NCBI GenBank assembly: GCA_003223255.1
Contig: QHYJ01000040.1
Span: 1-53,899, forward strand
DNA length: 53,899 nt
DNA from: Acidobacteriota bacterium
GTDB lineage: Bacteria > Acidobacteriota > Terriglobia > Acidiferrales > UBA7541
Reading direction: 5' to 3'
This document shows positions 51,060 to 53,899 of the stretch, in pieces. The notes below the pieces were generated by a model. That model worked only from the letters and a program-made list of their open reading frames with translations, was not told where the DNA came from and ran no database searches. The stretch's first letter is position 1. Each line of letters starts with the position of its first letter. Made by a program: the position numbers and the translations under genes.

Positions 51060-51350
51060 TCAGTGGTTTTTTGCGTCCGTATAGATATCCACACCGACGA
51101 GCGTAAGTATCAGCGCGAGAAAAATAAACCGGATGGGCACAGTATCGTCGGGACGCTGGATCCCGACCGACAATTGCCAAGACTGATACATACCATCCAC
51201 TACTCGATAAAACAGGAACGTGATTGACGGCACGGCCAGCGCGAGACCAATGAATTTTCTTATCTTGACTTCGTTGTCCAAAACGGTTGTTGTCACGGCG
51301 TATTTAGCCGCCCAAAAGAGATCGATTATTTTTTCTATGAACGTATCCAT
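51060..51350 (-). CDS. Small two-helix membrane protein, hypothetical
   Basis: A 96-aa frame from ATG 51350 with a charged N-terminal helix (TFIEKIIDLFWAAKYAVTTT) and two hydrophobic segments (KFIGLALAVPSITFLFYRVV and IRFIFLALILTLVGVDIYT). The composition is protein-like and the hydrophobic segments are well shaped, but there is no good ribosome site and I know no family. It lies in a 760-bp stretch that otherwise has no gene. Confidence 0.5.
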   Translation of the reverse strand: MDTFIEKIIDLFWAAKYAVTTTVLDNEVKIRKFIGLALAVPSITFLFYRVVDGMYQSWQLSVGIQRPDDTVPIRFIFLALILTLVGVDIYTDAKNH

Positions 51351-51587
51351 TGTCGCCGGCAGTGCACCGTACTGTGGTGCACACCAAATCGGAGCCTAAC
51401 ACGTTCACTATAAAAGATGCTGGAATAATCGTGTTCCCCGTTCCTTCTGCCCAATTCATCTAGCAGGTGTTCCATGACCCACAACGGTTGCGTTCGTAGA
51501 TTACCCCCCCCATGCACTCCTAGCGCGTACCTAGCATGGATGAACAGGATGAACAGTTTCTCGGCTACACTATTTCTCGCGGAATAG

Positions 51588-52460
51588 ATGAAGATGCAAT
51601 TCTCTCGGAACCCACCCAAGCATCTCCGCAAGCGGCTATCCATGTTTTTGCTCTACATTCTTGTAGCCTATGTGCTCCTGTTGGTCGTCACTCGTCTCCT
51701 CGAGCATCGCGTGATTTTCTTCCCCGACTACCCGGGCCGCCTCGAAGGCGACTGGCATCCACGCACGCTTGCCCCCGAAGACGTCTGGCTTACAGCTTCC
51801 GACGGCACCAGGCTCCACGCTTGGTGGATTCCCAATGTAAACGCAAAATTCACTTTCCTCGCGTTCCACGGGAACGCCTCCAACATTGCTAACCGTGCCC
51901 CTGCCTACGAATTTCTCCGCGATACGCCTGCCAACGTCCTTGCATTGGAGTATCGCGGCTACGGCCACAGTGAAGGTAAACCTAGCGAAACTGGCCTCTA
52001 CCTCGACGCCGAAGCCGCTTATCAATACCTCGTCAGCACAAAAGGCCTCGACCCTAAGTCCATCCTCTCTTTTGGCCAATCTCTAGGCACAGCGGTAGCT
52101 GCGCATCTCGCCGCTCACCGCGTAGTCGGCGGCCTCATCCTTGAAGCCCCATTTCCCTCCGCATCTCGCGTAGCCAGTAAGATTTTTTGGTTCCTCCCTG
52201 GGCTAACCCTCCTCGTTCACTCACAGTTCGACACGCAATCGGAACTGAAACAAATCACCGCTCCAATTCTGGTCGTGCATTGCACACAGGACTCTGTCTT
52301 GCCTTTCCAATTCGGCCTGGAGGTCTACGACGCCGCTCGCTCCCCCAAACACTTTCTGCGGATTAATGGCGACTGCCACGAGGAATCCTCGCTCATCGCG
52401 CCCGCCCAATACCGTTCCGCCCTCAAAGAATTCATTGTGTCCTTAGACCTGCCAGAATGA
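51588..52460 (+). CDS. Membrane-anchored alpha/beta hydrolase (BEM46/ABHD13-like)
   Basis: The 290-aa protein has an N-terminal anchor (MFLLYILVAYVLLLVVTRLL) and an alpha/beta hydrolase fold: LTASDGTRLHAWWIPN, FLAFHGNASNIANRAPAYEF with the oxyanion HGN motif, ALEYRGYGHSEGKPSE, the nucleophile elbow GQSLG, LVVHCTQDSVLPFQ with the acid Asp, and GDCHEES with the catalytic His. This is the BEM46/ABHD13-type serine hydrolase pattern, probably an esterase or thioesterase at the membrane. ATG 51588 has only a weak ribosome site; ATG 51594 is an alternative. A terminator-like hairpin follows. Confidence 0.9.
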   Translation: MKMQFSRNPPKHLRKRLSMFLLYILVAYVLLLVVTRLLEHRVIFFPDYPGRLEGDWHPRTLAPEDVWLTASDGTRLHAWWIPNVNAKFTFLAFHGNASNIANRAPAYEFLRDTPANVLALEYRGYGHSEGKPSETGLYLDAEAAYQYLVSTKGLDPKSILSFGQSLGTAVAAHLAAHRVVGGLILEAPFPSASRVASKIFWFLPGLTLLVHSQFDTQSELKQITAPILVVHCTQDSVLPFQFGLEVYDAARSPKHFLRINGDCHEESSLIAPAQYRSALKEFIVSLDLPE

Positions 52461-52476
52461 GTGTTTGAGAGCTTTC

Positions 52477-52500
52477 CGGCGATAACGCCGCTGCTCTTTT
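52477..52500 (+). terminator. Terminator-like hairpin after the alpha/beta hydrolase gene
   Basis: CGGCG (52477-52481) and CGCCG (52486-52490) pair around an ATAA loop, followed by CTGCTCTTTT. It is 17 bases after the stop. The stem is short, so this is a modest candidate. Confidence 0.35.
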
Positions 52501-52597
52501 CAGGAAGGGAAGGAGGTCAATCTCAGTCTGCTCGGCCAGCGCCGGGGAGCTAATTTGTTATAGTCTGCTTGTTGCTGGCCCTCGGGGAGGCTACGAC

Positions 52598-53050
52598 ATG
52601 AAATACCTCACGTTGTTTTTTCTCTTGGTTTTACCAGCAGTCGCAAGCGCCCAGACCGTGAATGGAAATATCGACGCTGCCTTCGCTGTTGGCAAGTGGA
52701 AGGAATCCCGCGAAGGGGTGAGCCTATTCTGTGTTCGTGTCACGACTCAAGAGGATGTGTTAAAACGCGACAGCAGCGGGGCATGTTTCTTGACGGAAGC
52801 GCACGCCAGTGCAAAAGACTCTGTCACCATATCCACGAATACGTTCGCCGTCACCGATTGGGACGAACATGCGCTGACAGCAGTCACCGAATTCTATAAA
52901 GACAAGAATGGAGACCAAACCAGCGAATCCATCCCGGGCGCAGTCAAGTTTGTTATTCGTTTAATTCTAAACTTCGAGACCCATCAGATGGCAAAGATTG
53001 TCGAGGCGAGTAATGAGAGCAGCCATGGATATCATCTGGTGGATCAGTAA
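52598..53050 (+). CDS. Small secreted protein of unknown function
   Basis: The 150-aa protein starts at ATG 52598 with GGGGAGG about seven bases upstream. A clear signal peptide (KYLTLFFLLVLPAVASAQ, cleavage near ASA-Q) precedes NGNIDAAFAVGKWKESREGV, two Cys residues (SLFCVRVTTQED, SGACFLTEAH) likely to form a disulfide, and alternating strand-like sequence (SVTISTNTFAVTDWDEHALT). No family recognised. It is probably transcribed alone. Confidence 0.75.
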   Translation: MKYLTLFFLLVLPAVASAQTVNGNIDAAFAVGKWKESREGVSLFCVRVTTQEDVLKRDSSGACFLTEAHASAKDSVTISTNTFAVTDWDEHALTAVTEFYKDKNGDQTSESIPGAVKFVIRLILNFETHQMAKIVEASNESSHGYHLVDQ

Positions 53051-53160
53051 GCGTGGCGGTTCAAGTCCGTTTATGAGAACAGAAAAGAGCGGGAACATCG
53101 TGGTCTCCGCCCTTCGCGCGCGCACCAATTTTGTCACGGATATGGTGACCTGCTCTGGGT

Positions 53161-53817
53161 TCATCGCTGGCCCCTCGAGCCCAAGGATCCGGCGCCGACC
53201 CGGAGCCACAGCGGGTGTCCGCCAAGTTTGTCGTTCTGACCGACGTCGATGTCAATGAAGATTCCGTTGACCGAAATCGACGGGTAAAGCTGAAGCAGTT
53301 GGTATCCGCGAGTGGGGATGTCGGGCACATCGCTCGGCGACCTCCAGTAGTGCTCGAAGGGCAATTCGTAAAGCTGCTGGCCGGTCAATCCGGCCGCTGA
53401 CCCAACGTACACGCCTGGAACATACCCCGCTGCGTTGACCGCTTGGTGCCATGCCTTGCAGTAGTCCATCACCTCCTGCACCGGGGCACTCGGGTTCACA
53501 CCTTCAAGATCGCACCAAACGTTGACCCCCGCCGGAAAGCCGACGCTTTGCGCATTTGCGCCGGCGCTTTGTCCGTATCGTTCTCCAAGGCTCTGGTTAG
53601 GAGACCATCCGCGGTCCCGCGTGTGCTGAACCGGCATTAAGGCAAGCCCCGAGTTCAGAATGTCTGCCGCTTCCTGATCGCTCAGGTCTTCGGGAGGCGG
53701 TTCTCCCCACGACAGATATCTGAGGCAAAACTTGTAACCTAGTTGATAAAACTGAGCCAGAACGGAGGAGGTGATCACTCCGTCGCCTGAAAGGCGACGG
53801 CTTCTCGCGGCACGCAT
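53161..53817 (-). CDS. DUF1906 (glycoside-hydrolase-like, Rv2525c-type) protein
   Basis: The 218-aa protein reads as a DUF1906 domain: FYQLGYKFCLRYLSWGEPPP, LSDQEAADILNSGLALMPVQ, GANAQSVGFPAGVNVWCDLE, MDYCKAWHQAVNAAGYVPGV, YVGSAAGLTGQQLYELPFEH and the C-terminal QNDKLGGHPLWLRV. The fold is a TIM barrel related to GH25 lysozymes; activity is uncertain. ATG 53817 is the listed start, but the domain begins at about residue 13 exactly where a 30-bp palindromic repeat (53771-53800) lies, so the original N-terminus may have been replaced. No signal peptide is present in the current reading. Confidence 0.85.
   Translation of the reverse strand: MRAARSRRLSGDGVITSSVLAQFYQLGYKFCLRYLSWGEPPPEDLSDQEAADILNSGLALMPVQHTRDRGWSPNQSLGERYGQSAGANAQSVGFPAGVNVWCDLEGVNPSAPVQEVMDYCKAWHQAVNAAGYVPGVYVGSAAGLTGQQLYELPFEHYWRSPSDVPDIPTRGYQLLQLYPSISVNGIFIDIDVGQNDKLGGHPLWLRVGAGSLGSRGQR
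53771..53800. repeat. Second, inverted copy of the 30-bp palindromic repeat
   Basis: GTGATCACTCCGTCGCC-TGAAA-GGCGACGG: the reverse complement is identical over 30 bases to 33212-33241. The right arm is cut short here (8 of 17 bp). It overlaps the first codons of the DUF1906 gene. On the minus strand an upstream frame entering from the window edge reads through it and ends at the TGA inside the repeat. Confidence 0.85.
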
Positions 53818-53899
53818 GAGGCGACATCCTCTACGTTATGCCGCGAACGCCCGATCCGGGCGCGTTGCAGTATGACTTGCGCGCTGACCACGTCACGAG

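Noticed and set aside
53838-53899. Possible plus-strand gene start (MPRTPDPGALQYDLRADHVT) running off the edge
   Set aside because: No ribosome site, only 20 codons visible, and a minus-strand frame covers the same bases; cannot be supported.

Overview
The window looks like a chromosomal segment of a soil-type Acidobacteriota. Several features point there: a PadR regulator overlapping a long MacB/FtsX-type permease (the acidobacterial 'duplicated orphan permease' arrangement), two very large Oar-like TonB-dependent receptors with an N-terminal carboxypeptidase-regulatory-like domain, a Ser/Thr kinase fused to TolB/WD40-like propeller repeats, HTH-TM-FlgO-TPR regulators, many secreted TPR proteins, and vanadium haloperoxidase, DUF885 and DUF1906 relatives. 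This assignment rests on gene families only; no rRNA or other taxonomic marker is present, and I saw no tRNA, rRNA or CRISPR array.

Layout. 1-3.3 kb: start of a probable polysaccharide-export protein (minus, running off the edge), then two divergent atypical response regulators that both lack the phospho-acceptor Asp, then an outer-membrane lipid A deacylase-like protein. 3.6-8.8 kb: a frameshifted TPR protein and the padR-permease pair. 8.8-10.7 kb: an IS200/IS605-type block with an intact tnpB on the plus strand and an oppositely facing omega-RNA-like end at the left border. 10.7-19.2 kb: DUF72 protein, ribosome hibernation factor, a broken TonB-dependent receptor, and an M1 aminopeptidase. 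19.3-29.3 kb: TPR proteins, a second, intact TonB-dependent receptor downstream of a GH51 arabinofuranosidase-like enzyme (a probable carbohydrate-capture unit), a Nudix hydrolase and a DUF4136-like protein that overlap heavily. 29.4-32.5 kb: a two-gene unit of a ten-or-more-TM coiled-coil membrane protein and a lipoprotein with two tandem vWA-like halves; I recognise no known system here and regard it as the best candidate for something undescribed. 32.6-37.4 kb: a decayed stretch of broken receiver domains, a TPR regulator with an in-frame amber codon, a haloperoxidase remnant and a frameshifted DHFR-like gene. 37.8-45 kb: DUF885 and M16 peptidases, transposase and VapC remnants, and a PAS protein with a degenerate histidine-kinase dimerisation region. 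45-53.9 kb: a frameshifted Ser/Thr kinase with propeller repeats, an outer-membrane porin-like protein paired with a small phosphate-binding-like protein, a GAF protein, an alpha/beta hydrolase, small secreted proteins and a DUF1906 protein.

Two themes run through the window. First, about ten genes are interrupted by single-base indels, short internal deletions or a stop codon; this is either genuine decay or sequence/assembly error and must be resolved before function is assigned. Second, there are small repeats that the genes do not explain, chiefly a 30-bp palindromic sequence present at 33.2 kb and, inverted, at 53.8 kb.
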